This document shows, in pieces, positions 18,504 to 27,900 of a DNA stretch of 64,000 nt. The stretch spans positions 62,001 through 126,000 of the forward strand of contig CAMVAT010000005.1 of NCBI GenBank assembly GCA_947165505.1. Reading direction: 5' to 3'. The notes below the pieces were generated by a model that saw nothing but the letters and a program-made list of their open reading frames with translations, was not told where the DNA came from and did no database searches. Positions within the stretch are counted from its first letter, which is position 1. Each line of letters opens with the position of its first letter. A program made the translations under genes and the position numbers. The stretch comes from an uncultured Prevotellaceae bacterium (GTDB lineage: Bacteria; Bacteroidota; Bacteroidia; Bacteroidales; Bacteroidaceae).

Positions 18504-19808
18504 TCAGATCTTCCACGCCAAATAGAGTGGCAGGCTGACAGTCTGCGTTCCTTCGCAATCATTTATTGCCAGATTCTTCAGCGACAGTTTATATCCTCTG
18601 CGTGGCTTATATTTTTTGCAGAATAGTTTGTAACTTTTAGCCTGTGTGTTAGTTGCCGACTTCACTTCTACTGGCACTATTTCCCCCTCCTCCTCAAACA
18701 GGAAATCCAGTTCTGCCGTATTGCCTGAACGCCAGAAGTAGGGCTGTTTGCCATAGCAGACAAGCTCATTCATCACGAAATTTTCGGTGACGGCACCTTT
18801 GAATGTTTCCAGCATACTGCTTTCTTCTAAGAAATCCTTGTATCCCAGTCGAAGTCTGCGGCACAAGAGCCCGCAGTCGGATGTATAGACTTTGAAGTAG
18901 GTTGCATCGGCATTTGCCGAGAGAGGTACCTCGACGTGCTGTACCAGTTCAAGCAAATGGGCAAGGCCGGCATTTTTCAGCCATTGCAATGCGCCTTCCA
19001 GTTCGTGCGCTCGTTTTCCTTCTTTTACGTGCGAAAACATGAACTTGTTGTTTTCTTTTGCCAGTTGTCTGGGGATGGAATCCCATACAAGACGTATTTT
19101 TTCCACCTCGGCTGTCGGGGCATGTTTAGAGAAATCATCGGCATAATCAGCCAATATCTCATCTTGTATATCCTGCACAATTTTGAAATCGTGTGTGTTG
19201 ACATATTCCTGAACAACTTCGGGCATACCACCAACGACATAGTACTCTTTCAACATTTGCTCAAGAGGGCGGCTATATATTTCCGGTAGTTCTCTATCTC
19301 TGCTCCAGTTGTTTAAGAGTTCAATATACTTTTCTTGTCCATTCGCCACGATGAACTCTTTGAAACTCATAGGGAACATCTGCATACGGTTTACTTTCCC
19401 GACCGGAAAAGCAATATTCTCGTTTCTGAGCGCAACGCCCAGCAACGAGCCGGCACAAGCCACATGGAGTTCGCGCATATCCTCGCAGAAATACTTCAAG
19501 GCTGTTATAGCGCGTGGAACTTCCTGAATTTCGTCCAATATCAAAAGCGTCTTGCCGGGGGTAATGGTGCATTGCTCCATCAGTTCTATCTCCCTGACAA
19601 TTCGTTTTGTGTCGAAATCATAATCGAAGATGGCCGCGTAGTTGCTGCTCGACTCAAGGTTGACATAGCATACATTGTCAAAGTATGTACTGCCAAAGAC
19701 CTTCAAAGTATGTGTCTTGCCACATTGACGGACTCCGGTTATCAGCAATGGTTTACGACGCGAACTATTGCGCCATTCCACCAATTTATTAAGAAATCCA
19801 CGCTTCAT
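18504..19808 (-). CDS. AAA_14 ATPase with C-terminal DUF4143
   Basis: A 434-aa protein of a very common but functionally unresolved family. The N-terminal AAA domain has Walker A GVRQCGKT (25-32) and Walker B LLILDE (88-93). The C-terminal DUF4143 region contains an AELDFLF...IVPVEVKSA pattern like the PD-(D/E)xK nuclease core. These genes are typical of accessory DNA and are often multicopy in Bacteroidetes. It is intact in length. Its end overlaps the truncated regulator in a different frame, and direct repeats flank both genes, so the segment looks like a small inserted island. No -7 box was found upstream. Confidence 0.88.
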   Translation of the reverse strand: MKRGFLNKLVEWRNSSRRKPLLITGVRQCGKTHTLKVFGSTYFDNVCYVNLESSSNYAAIFDYDFDTKRIVREIELMEQCTITPGKTLLILDEIQEVPRAITALKYFCEDMRELHVACAGSLLGVALRNENIAFPVGKVNRMQMFPMSFKEFIVANGQEKYIELLNNWSRDRELPEIYSRPLEQMLKEYYVVGGMPEVVQEYVNTHDFKIVQDIQDEILADYADDFSKHAPTAEVEKIRLVWDSIPRQLAKENNKFMFSHVKEGKRAHELEGALQWLKNAGLAHLLELVQHVEVPLSANADATYFKVYTSDCGLLCRRLRLGYKDFLEESSMLETFKGAVTENFVMNELVCYGKQPYFWRSGNTAELDFLFEEEGEIVPVEVKSATNTQAKSYKLFCKKYKPRRGYKLSLKNLAINDCEGTQTVSLPLYLAWKI

Positions 19809-20178
19809 TATTTAGCAAATTACAAAATTCATACCACTTTTGTTTAATGTAATAACGTTTTTGACACGACTTTATTGCTCATCTTGCAAGAATTATTATC
19901 ACTTTCTGGATTTCAACTACCCCTTTGCAGCCCGTTCGGTCTGAACCAACGGTCAAAATAACTTTGGCGGATTGCAAATCCACCCGAACGAGGTGAAAAA
20001 AAAACAATCACATGGCTTTATAATTACTAACCCCGCCCCTAACCCCGCCCCTACAGGGGTGGGGAACTGGCTTGCGCCATTGGGATTACAGAAACAGCGC
20101 TGCCTCCATACGATGTGCATGGAGGCTGTGCTGTGAGGTTTACGTTCGGAAGAATCCAAGCAAGCTTGGATTCTTCAC
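19809..20178. other. Spacer with direct-repeat copy 2
   Basis: 19931-19981 is a compact second copy of the repeat at 17843-17953: CCGTTCGGTC-type block followed directly by ATAACTTTGGCGGATTGCAA. A C-rich/G-rich palindrome follows at about 20031-20065. No gene is visible. Confidence 0.75.
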
Positions 20179-20430
20179 TCACTTATTCACGACTTTTTTG
20201 CCGTTGTTGATGTAGATGCCTTTCTGAGCCGGCTTGCCGCTGAGGCGGCGACCGTCGAGGGTGTACCAGTCAGCACTCCCCTCGCCCATTGAAGAGAGGC
20301 TGGTAAAATCGGCGGCATAGAAGTTGTATTTCTTCGACCATCCCACAAATTTCCATTCGTCGGGCACCTGACTGCATTCAGGCAGGGCGATGGTCGCATC
20401 TTTCACGACGTCGTAGTTAGTTGGATGCAA
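20179..20430 (-). pseudogene. C-terminal remnant of a secreted surface protein
   Basis: The 83-codon frame reads PDEWKFVGWSKKYNFYAADF and then the terminal motif WYTLDGRRLSGKPAQKGIYI followed by NNGKKVVNK, which is the ending seen on the BspA-like protein, the pectate lyase and the duplicated protein in this window. There is no signal peptide. The frame begins exactly in a dispersed repeat (20416-20467, shared with 38603-38650), so the upstream part of the gene has probably been lost at that repeat. It is unlikely to be functional. Confidence 0.7.
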
Positions 20431-20505
20431 AAACAGGTGCGCTACTACTATTGTCTAAACTCCCAAACTCCCAAACTTCCACACTCCCAAACTCCCATTA
20501 TCCGC
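20416..20505. repeat. Dispersed 45-bp repeat followed by CAAACTCC tandem units
   Basis: TTAGTTGGATGCAAAAACAG and the next 25 bases (20417-20461) recur almost unchanged at 38603-38647. Both copies run into tandem AAACTCC(C/T) units. A shorter version (ACTATTGTCCAAACTCCC) is at about 35224-35245. Confidence 0.85.
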
Positions 20506-20559
20506 TATTTTGGTAGTTTTGTCCGTAATCTGTCTATGCAGGTTATGGTTTTTTCTTCG

Positions 20560-20567
20560 TACCTTTG
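20560..20567 (+). promoter_or_regulatory. Candidate -7 box for the lipoprotein hydrolase
   Basis: TACCTTTG matches TAnnTTTG, 60 bp before the start codon. No good -33 element. Confidence 0.5.
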
Positions 20568-20627
20568 CAGCGGCACGATGACATCGTGTGCATGAGATAT
20601 CAAGTGAATAACAATTAACAAACGACT

Positions 20628-21758
20628 ATGAAGAAGGTATTCGTAGCAGCCATGCTCCTGACCAGCATGCTGGCGGCTTGCAACCAGAAAGACAATCAAG
20701 CGAAAACAGAAGACAATATGCAGAAATTAGAATTGACACAGGAGTGGGACAAGGTGTTCGCCCTGAGCGAGAAAGTGAACCACCGGAAGGTGACGTTTGA
20801 AACGCAGTACGGTCTGACGCTCGCCGCCGACCTCTATACGCCCAAGGATGCCCAGGGCCGACTGGCTGCCATCGCTGTCAGCGGACCGTTTGGGGCTTGC
20901 AAGGAGCAGTCGAGCGGCCTCTATGCCATGCGGATGGCTGAGCGCGGTTTTGTGGCTTTGGCCTTTGACCCCTCCTATACAGGCGAGAGCAGCGGCCTGC
21001 CCCGTCGCACGGCATCGCCCGACATTAATACCGAGGACTTCATGGCGGCGGTAGATTTCCTGTCAAAACAAGACAATGTGGATGCTGAGAAGATTGGCAT
21101 CATCGGCATCTGCGGCTGGGGTGGCATCGCCCTGAATGCAGCCGCCGCCGACACCCGTATCAAGGCTACCGTGGCCTCGACGATGTACGACATGACCCGC
21201 GTGAGCGGCAATGGCTATTTCGACAGCGACGACAAAGAGGAGTCGCGCCATGCCGCCCGCGAGGCGATGGCCAAGCAACGTCTGGCCGACCCGATGGCGA
21301 TGGCTGGCGGCGTGGTGAACCCGTTGCCCGACGACGCTCCGCAGTTTGTGAAAGACTACTACGACTATTACATCACCGAGCGTGGCTACCACAAGCGCAG
21401 CGGCAACTCTAACGACGGCTGGCGTGCCATCGGCACCCAGGCCTACGCCAACGCCCGCTTCCTCTACTACATCAACGAGATCCGCTCTGCCGTACTTGTC
21501 ATGCACGGCGAGAAGGCCCACTCGCGCTACTTCGGCGAGGCCGCCTACCATTATATGGTGGAAGGCAAGGCAGAGGGTTACAACGTCGTGGGCAAGCCCA
21601 ATCCCAACCCAGAGAACAAGGAGTTGCTCATCATCCCCGGCGCATCACATTGCGACCTCTATGACGGTGGCTATACCGAGGCGGCAGGTAAGGGCGAGTC
21701 GAAGAACCTCATCCCCTGGGACCGGCTCGCAGACTTCTTCACTAAAAATATGAAGTAA
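20628..21758 (+). CDS. Alpha/beta-hydrolase lipoprotein (dienelactone-hydrolase-like)
   Basis: A 376-aa alpha/beta hydrolase. The signal peptide ends in a lipobox (LTSMLAAC, lipidated C18), so it is membrane-anchored on the periplasmic or outer face. The nucleophile elbow reads IGICGWGG with Cys162 at the position of the usual Ser, as in dienelactone hydrolases. The catalytic His is probably H341 (GASHCDLYD). An oxyanion-side motif VSGPFGACKEQ is at 85-94. Substrate unknown. Similar lipoprotein hydrolases occur widely in Bacteroides and Prevotella. It is monocistronic, with its own -7 box and a hairpin terminator at 21787-21818. Confidence 0.85.
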   Translation: MKKVFVAAMLLTSMLAACNQKDNQAKTEDNMQKLELTQEWDKVFALSEKVNHRKVTFETQYGLTLAADLYTPKDAQGRLAAIAVSGPFGACKEQSSGLYAMRMAERGFVALAFDPSYTGESSGLPRRTASPDINTEDFMAAVDFLSKQDNVDAEKIGIIGICGWGGIALNAAAADTRIKATVASTMYDMTRVSGNGYFDSDDKEESRHAAREAMAKQRLADPMAMAGGVVNPLPDDAPQFVKDYYDYYITERGYHKRSGNSNDGWRAIGTQAYANARFLYYINEIRSAVLVMHGEKAHSRYFGEAAYHYMVEGKAEGYNVVGKPNPNPENKELLIIPGASHCDLYDGGYTEAAGKGESKNLIPWDRLADFFTKNMK

Positions 21759-21786
21759 AGGGATTGCAGTTGCAGATAAGTATATT

Positions 21787-21818
21787 CAAGTTGGGCGGAT
21801 GCTCAACTTGATTTTTTT
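21787..21818 (+). terminator. Rho-independent terminator
   Basis: CAAGTTG (21787-21793) pairs with CAACTTG (21804-21810), followed by ATTTTTTT. It lies 28 bp past the hydrolase stop. Confidence 0.8.
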
Positions 21819-21851
21819 ATCCCTACTGGCTCACTATTCAGATTTTTTATA

Positions 21852-21859
21852 TAAATTTG
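21852..21859 (+). promoter_or_regulatory. Candidate -7 box for msrC
   Basis: TAAATTTG matches TAnnTTTG, 48 bp before the start codon. Confidence 0.45.
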
Positions 21860-21907
21860 CCACGGCAAACCTAATCAACATAGACAACAAGAAAAAAACT
21901 TAGCGAT

Positions 21908-22354
21908 ATGACAGACTACAACACACTCACACGACAGATAGAGAGCCTGGTGGCAGACGAGCACGACACGACGGCGGTGATGGCCAATGTGGCGGCGGCA
22001 CTGCACCACGCGCTGGGGCACCACTGGACGGGATTCTACGTGATGCAGGGCGACACGCTGGTGCTCGGTCCCTTTCAAGGTCCCGTGGCCTGCTACCGCA
22101 TCGGACGAGGCAAAGGGGTGTGCGGACATGCCGCGGAGACACGGCAGACGGTGGTGGTGCCCGACGTGGAACAGTTTCCGGGGCACATCGCATGCAGCAC
22201 GCTGTCGCGCTCAGAGATTGTCGTCCCGCTGAAGGATGCGCAGGGCGAGGTGCGTGCCGTGCTCGACATCGACAGCACACAACTCGACGCATTCAGCGAG
22301 ACCGACCGCATCGCATTAGAACATATCGCCGACATCGTGGCAAGGATGTTTTAG
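21908..22354 (+). CDS. msrC: Free methionine-(R)-sulfoxide reductase (GAF domain)
   Basis: A 148-aa single-GAF-domain enzyme. It reduces free L-methionine-(R)-sulfoxide to methionine in the cytoplasm using thiol chemistry. The three redox cysteines of this family are present at C62, C72 and C96, with spacings 10 and 24 identical to those of the E. coli enzyme (C84, C94, C118). Other family stretches are WTGFYV, GPFQGPVAC, GKGVCG and SEIVVPL. Length is typical. It has its own -7 box. The stop codon TAG forms the start of a TAGAGGTAAGAGG repeat. The AmmeMemoRadiSam genes follow after a repeat-filled spacer of about 100 bp, so cotranscription is possible but not shown. Confidence 0.93.
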   Translation: MTDYNTLTRQIESLVADEHDTTAVMANVAAALHHALGHHWTGFYVMQGDTLVLGPFQGPVACYRIGRGKGVCGHAAETRQTVVVPDVEQFPGHIACSTLSRSEIVVPLKDAQGEVRAVLDIDSTQLDAFSETDRIALEHIADIVARMF

Positions 22355-22461
22355 AGGTAAGAGGATAGTTTGGGGGCAGGGGGCAAGGGGCAGGAGATAT
22401 GCTCCGAGCAAGAAACAGTGTTAGAACACTCAACACTAAACACTCAACACTTAACACTAAA
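22352..22461. repeat. Purine-rich and CACTCAA tandem repeats
   Basis: TAGAGGTAAGAGG starts on the msrC stop codon. Further on, AACACTCAACACTAAACACT and more such units (about 22424-22461) run up to the start codon of the next gene. An in-frame ATG upstream (22399) would translate these repeats and was not used. Confidence 0.8.
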
Positions 22462-24015
22462 ATGTCATTAACGACCTTTTTGGTTTCACTAATACCCTTT
22501 TTATTCATTAGTTGCACGAACATGAAGACAAAAGATGACCCTGTGGCAGAGCGAAACATCAGACCTGCCACACAAGCCTACCGTTTCTATGAGGGCAACC
22601 CCGATATCCTGAGGCGCGAGGTAGATAGCCTGCTCGCACTCCATGCCCACGACACGTCGTACGACCATGTGGCGGCCATCATCGTGCCGCATGCCGGATA
22701 TGAGTACTCCGGCCATGTGGCGGCGGCAGCCTATATGGCTCTCCCTAAAAAACGCCCTTACAAACGCATCATCCTATTAGGTCCCAGTCATTATGAGTGG
22801 CTCGACGGGGCTTCGGTGAACAGCGAGGCCGACGCCTACGCCACGCCCTTGGGTGAAGTAGAGGTGGACCGCCAGACCGCACGGCAGTTGACCGACGCCG
22901 ACAGCGTGTTCCGCTACCAGCCGAAAGCACACGACCGCGAGCACTGCATAGAGGTGCAACTGCCCTTCCTGCAACGCCTCATGGGCGAGGTGCCGCCCAT
23001 CGTGCCCATCATCATCTCGACCAACGACTACACGAAACTGCAACGGATAGCCCATGCGCTGCGGCCTTATCTGAACGATGAGACGCTGTTTATCATCAGC
23101 AGCGACTTCTCACACTACCCCTCGTATCAAGACGCGAAGAAAATCGACGCCCGCACCGCGGAAGCCTTGAAGAGCGGTGATGTGGAACGATTGATCGCCA
23201 CGCTCGAGAGCAACCAACGCCAAGGCATCCGCAACCTCTCGACCAGTGCCTGCGGCGAATATCCCATCATCACCCTGCTACTGATGCTGCAAGACGAGGC
23301 GAAAGGGCAGTTTGATGCCGACCGCTACCAAGTGAAGCACCTGCTCTATCAGAACTCGGGCGACATCGAGCGCAGTCACCGCGACCGCGTGGTGGGCTAC
23401 CATGCCTTCGCCGTGCTGCGCAAGGAGGCTGAAGGCCCGGCAACCGACAAGGAAGCGAAGACCGATGGCGAGTTTACCCTGACGAAAGAAGAGAAACGGC
23501 TGCTCAAACAGATAGCCGAGGAGAGCATCAGGAGCGCCCTGGACAGCACCGCCGCCACACCCGCCACCCATGAGGCCGCCCAACATCCGACGCTGCTACG
23601 CCGTTGCGGTGCCTTTGTCAGCCTGCACAAACATGGCCGGTTGCGCGGTTGCATCGGCCACTTCGGCGAAGACGTGCCCCTGAAAGACATCGTGTGGGAG
23701 ATGGCGCGCGCCGCCGCCTTCGAAGACCCGCGCTTCCCCGAGCTGACAGCCGGCGAACTGAAAAGCATCGACATCGAGATCTCGGTGCTCACCCCCATGC
23801 GCCGCATACAGAGCATCGACGAGTTTCAACTGCACCGCCACGGCATCTATATCCGTAAGGGACGGCGCAGCGGCACCTTCCTGCCGCAGGTGGCCGACGA
23901 GGTCGATTGGACGAAAGAGGAGTTTCTCGGGCACTGCTCGCGCGACAAGGCCGGACTGGGCTGGGACGGTTGGCGCGACGCCGAACTGTATGTCTATGAA
24001 GCCATCGTATTCTGA
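22462..24015 (+). CDS. AmmeMemoRadiSam proteins B and A fused (Memo + AMMECR1), lipoprotein-like
   Basis: A 517-aa fusion. Residues about 30-310 are a Memo domain (IIVPHAGYEYSGHVAAAAY, ILLGPSHYEW, REHCIEVQLPFL, IISSDFSHYPSY), with the His residues that bind metal in Memo. Residues about 335-515 are an AMMECR1 domain (CGAFVSLHKHGRLRGCIGHF, EISVLTPM). The two are separate genes in many organisms. Here the N-terminus is a hydrophobic segment ending LFISC, a plausible though imperfect lipobox lacking a basic n-region. If correct, the fusion would be exported while the partner radical SAM enzyme is expected in the cytoplasm. The start at 22462 avoids repeat-encoded residues. It overlaps the radical SAM gene by one base (TGATG), so the two are translationally coupled. 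The biochemical role of the system is not established. Confidence 0.9.
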   Translation: MSLTTFLVSLIPFLFISCTNMKTKDDPVAERNIRPATQAYRFYEGNPDILRREVDSLLALHAHDTSYDHVAAIIVPHAGYEYSGHVAAAAYMALPKKRPYKRIILLGPSHYEWLDGASVNSEADAYATPLGEVEVDRQTARQLTDADSVFRYQPKAHDREHCIEVQLPFLQRLMGEVPPIVPIIISTNDYTKLQRIAHALRPYLNDETLFIISSDFSHYPSYQDAKKIDARTAEALKSGDVERLIATLESNQRQGIRNLSTSACGEYPIITLLLMLQDEAKGQFDADRYQVKHLLYQNSGDIERSHRDRVVGYHAFAVLRKEAEGPATDKEAKTDGEFTLTKEEKRLLKQIAEESIRSALDSTAATPATHEAAQHPTLLRRCGAFVSLHKHGRLRGCIGHFGEDVPLKDIVWEMARAAAFEDPRFPELTAGELKSIDIEISVLTPMRRIQSIDEFQLHRHGIYIRKGRRSGTFLPQVADEVDWTKEEFLGHCSRDKAGLGWDGWRDAELYVYEAIVF

Positions 24016-24887
24016 TGACAGCGCACGAATGTAAATACTATCAACGCATGGACGGTCGGCGGGTGGAGTGCCTGCTCTGTCCGCACCACTGCCGCATCGC
24101 CGACGGACAGCGGGGGCGCTGCCGCAGTCGGCGCAACCAGGGCGGCACGCTCGTGAGCGAGGCCTACGGACTGCCCTGCGCCCTGGCCATCGACCCGGTA
24201 GAGAAGAAGCCGCTCTACCACTTCCACCCCGGCACCACGTGTCTGTCTATGGCCTGCACAGGGTGCAACTTCCGTTGCCTGAACTGTCAGAACCACGACA
24301 TCTCGCAGGCGGCACCCGACGAGACCGACCACTACCGGCTCACGCCCGAGCAGTTGGTGGCCCTATGTCTGGAGAAAGACTGTCCGGGCATCGCCTACAC
24401 CTATACCGAACCGCTCACCTATATCGAGTACGTGGCCGACACGGCACGGCTGGCACACGAGCAGGGGCTGTGGAACATCCTTGTCACGGCAGGCTATGTA
24501 TGTCCGGAACCGCTGGCCGACCTGCTGCCACTAATAGATGCCGCCAACATCGACCTGAAGTCGTTTAGCGACGATATTTATCAACGCGTGAGCGGCGGCC
24601 ATCTGCAAGTGGTGCTCGACACCATCTTGGCCATGCGCGACGCCGGGGTGTGGATAGAACTGACCAACCTGGTCATCCCCGGCATCAACGATGACATGCA
24701 GATGATACGCCGTATGTGCCAATGGATGGCCGACAATGGGTTGCACGACACCCCGCTGCACTTCACCCGTTTCTTCCCCCGCTACCGGATGCAAGACGTG
24801 CCCCCTACCCCACGCCGCACGCTGCTACAGGCTCGGCAGGTGGCACTCGAGGAAGGCATCAGCCATGTGTATCTGGGAAATGTATAG
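24015..24887 (+). CDS. AmmeMemoRadiSam system radical SAM enzyme
   Basis: A 290-aa radical SAM protein. The cluster motif is C84-x3-C88-x2-C91 (GCNFRCLNCQN). An N-terminal cysteine group (VECLLCPHHC, then GRC) at C19, C22, C26 and C36 may bind a second cluster or zinc. Further family stretches are AIDPVEKKPLYHFHPGT, YTYTEPL, NIDLKSF and LTNLVIPGINDD. The family resembles activating enzymes of glycyl-radical systems, but in this three-domain system its substrate is unknown. It starts on the last base of the preceding stop codon, which ties it to the Memo-AMMECR1 fusion. The stop codon merges into TAGAGGTGAGAGG repeats that fill the gap to the convergent pectate lyase. Confidence 0.93.
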   Translation: MTAHECKYYQRMDGRRVECLLCPHHCRIADGQRGRCRSRRNQGGTLVSEAYGLPCALAIDPVEKKPLYHFHPGTTCLSMACTGCNFRCLNCQNHDISQAAPDETDHYRLTPEQLVALCLEKDCPGIAYTYTEPLTYIEYVADTARLAHEQGLWNILVTAGYVCPEPLADLLPLIDAANIDLKSFSDDIYQRVSGGHLQVVLDTILAMRDAGVWIELTNLVIPGINDDMQMIRRMCQWMADNGLHDTPLHFTRFFPRYRMQDVPPTPRRTLLQARQVALEEGISHVYLGNV

Positions 24888-24916
24888 AGGTGAGAGGTAA
24901 GAGGTGAGAGGTGAGT
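24885..24916. repeat. GAGGTGAGAGG tandem repeat on the stop codon
   Basis: TAGAGGTGAGAGGTAAGAGG continues into two more GTGAGAG units. The first three bases are the stop of the radical SAM gene. Confidence 0.85.
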
Positions 24917-24930
24917 TGATTGAGCACCAA

Positions 24931-27900
24931 TTATTTGACGATATATTTCTTGCCGTTGGTAATGTAGATGCCACGGACATGGGGAGAGGTCACGCGGCGG
25001 CCCCTCAGGTCGTAGAGCGGCGCGGTGGCGGCAGGTTCGGCATCGATGTGGCTGATGGCACTGGCAACCGTGGAATGGTCGGTGACGGCAACGCACAAAC
25101 GCCGTGTATAGGCGGCATGGTCGGCATCGGTCACGGTGAGCGACAGCGTGGCCAGCGCCCTGGCATCGCTCGCCCGAAGGGTCAGCAACCCGTCGGAGAG
25201 CGTAGCCGTGACACCCTCGCCGGCAGTCTCGACCGAGAACACAGGATGGTTTGTATAGCCGGCAAAGAGATTCTTCACATCGATGGCGGTCTGTGTACCC
25301 GGCGACAGCCAGACATGCGGCTGCGCCATGAAGTCGAGATAGCGCTCCAGTTCGGTATATCCGTCGCCCTCCCTGTCGAGGTTGGTTTCTACATAGTCGC
25401 GGATGCGGGTGAGCGGGTCGGTGCCCCGTATCTCCTCCCACCAGTTGGGAAGTCCGTCGTAGTCGCTGTCGTAGCCTATGGGGCGCAACTGTTCGGGATA
25501 GTCTTCAAAGCCGCCGGCATCTTGCTCGTCGTCGATCTCGCCTCTGATGCCCGATTTAGAGCCCACGTAGGTATAACTGCGTGAGAGCGTTTCCGCCGTG
25601 ACGCGCTGGTCGGTCAGGTCTTGCATGGGCTGGTTGGCCCCCACATCGCTCAGCACGCTTTTGTAGGCCTCGCGTGCCGACTCTACCGTGGCGTATGAGG
25701 GGAAGAACGGCGCGCTCACGAAATAATCCCAATCTACCGACGGCCGTCCGTCGCGTATGCGCATGCGATAGGTGTCGCCCTCCAAGTCGTCGGTGAGCGA
25801 GCCGTCGCGGTTGTCGCGCACATTGCCACTGACGTATGCGCTCTGCGTGCCCTTCAGGTTGCCTTCGATATCAAGGCTGAAGAGGCATTTCTCCTTGGTG
25901 TCGATGCCCATCTTATAGTAGTTGCCCACGAAGTTGACCTCGTGTGCCCCGCCGTCGGTGGTACGTCCGTGCCAGTTATAGACCACGTTATTAAAGATAT
26001 CGAGGCGCCCGGCATATTCGCCGTTGGCATCGGTGCCGCCGCCCATCGACCAGTTGCGCCCCTCGCAGTGAGCGAGCAGGTTGTGGTGAAACGAGCCGAT
26101 ATCGCCTCCGATGGTAGCCGCATAGCCGTGGTTGGTGCCAGCGGCATAGTTGCGGTGTCCGGCAATGCCCAGCGCCTCGCTGATGACAGAGCGCTGCAAC
26201 GTGATATTCTTCGACCCGCGGCTCGAGAAGGTCTCGTCGGTGCCCCACGAAGCCGTGACATGGTCGAGGATGGTATGGTCGGAATAGACCGTGCCGATGG
26301 CGTTGCCCGTCTCATCGCTGGTGCCCAGTCCGCGCCTGGCCCGGAGGAAGCGCACGATATTGTCGCTGCCCACACCGATGTCGGCGTGTTTGATGCAGAT
26401 GCCCTTGGCGGGTGCTGTCTGTGCGGCGATGGTCACCTGGTCATCTACCCAGCAGGTGCGGTAGCCCATGTCGATGATGCCCGACACGCGGAAGAGCACG
26501 GTGCGTGGTCCGCTGCCGTTGGTCAGTGCCCACCGCAGCGTGCCCTCGCTGCCATCGTCAGTGAGTTTGCTGACATAGACCACATGTCCGCCGCGCCCGC
26601 CGCGTGCGAACCGTCCGTAGCCCTCGGCTCCGGGAAATGCCAGGTGGCGTGGCTGGAACGACCACACATCGCCCCTGACCACTGTGCCCTCGGCATCTTC
26701 GCGGTCGATGCGCCAGTAATAGGTATGTATGTTGCTCAGCGGTCCGGGCTGGTAAGTGGTTTCCGCTCCGAGTACGGCAATCGCCTGTGATGGCAAGGCA
26801 TTGGCCACGGCAATGGAGTCGGTGCCTAAGTGCAGGTATTGCCTCACCGTCTTGCCGTCGCGTGCCGCCGTCCAGCTCAGCGTCGGAGCCGCCTGGTCGA
26901 TGTCGGCATGCACGTCGCCGTCGGCCGGTACGGGGTCTGTGGCCAGTGCTGCCACATCGCGCCGGTCAGTGTCGGGGGTCGATACGCTATAGTTGTGGAT
27001 GGGCGTTGCAGCGCCCCTCTGCCAGCGGCAGGCACCTGGTATGAACGTGGCGTTTTCGTTGAGCAGGTTCAGAAACTCCTCGCCTGTCATCTCACCGAGC
27101 GTCATCTGCCGGCATCCCGTGGTGGTGCCGGAGTCTTGTGCCGGCCATACGGCATCGGCACCGGCATCGGCAGTGAAGAAGCAGTTGCGCACGGTGGAAC
27201 CGACGGCGTTGGTGGCCGTGACGCCGGCTTTGTTGGTGCGTGCGGCATTGATGCCGATGGTGGCGGTGGTATAGCAGTTTTCGACGACCACCGTGTTATA
27301 GTCGCCGTTGCCCACGCGTCCCACGATGCCTCCCATGTCGTTTTTCCCGTCGAGCGTGCCGCTTACATAGCAGTTTTGCACGCGTGTATTGCCGAGCGCC
27401 TGTGCGGCTATGCCGCCGCCGTTTGACCCGTAGCCACGGATATTGCTGTCGGCTACATAGCAGTTGATGATGCGCGAGTTGATGACGCGTGCCGCGATGC
27501 CGGCGAAATAGGCGTTGGCCTGTATAAACTCATCGACGAGCCCCAGGTTGCACACCTCGGCATCCTCGAGCACCCGGAAGAGCGCCATGTAGTTGACCGA
27601 CCCTTGCAGATACACCCCGCTGATGGTATGTCCGCCGCCGTCGAAGACCCCCTGGAAGGCCCGGTAGTCGGTGTCGCTGCTATAGGTGCCGATGGTCGGT
27701 GTCTGTGGGAAAGCGTCGCCTGCCTGCAGCGTGGAGAGCTGTTGCTGGTTTACCTGCTCATTGACGACGATATCATTGGTGAGCAGGAAATAGCATCCCC
27801 GGCTGAAGTTGGGTATGGTGTTGACATCCTGTGCCAAGCGGGCCAGTTGGTCGGCGTTGCTGATGAGGTAGGGATTGTCTTTGGTGCCGTCGCCTCCGGC

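Noticed and set aside
22399..22461. Upstream start of the Memo-AMMECR1 fusion
   Set aside because: The residues (RTLNTKHSTLNTK) are encoded by CACTCAA-type repeats; the start at 22462 gives a normal hydrophobic signal.
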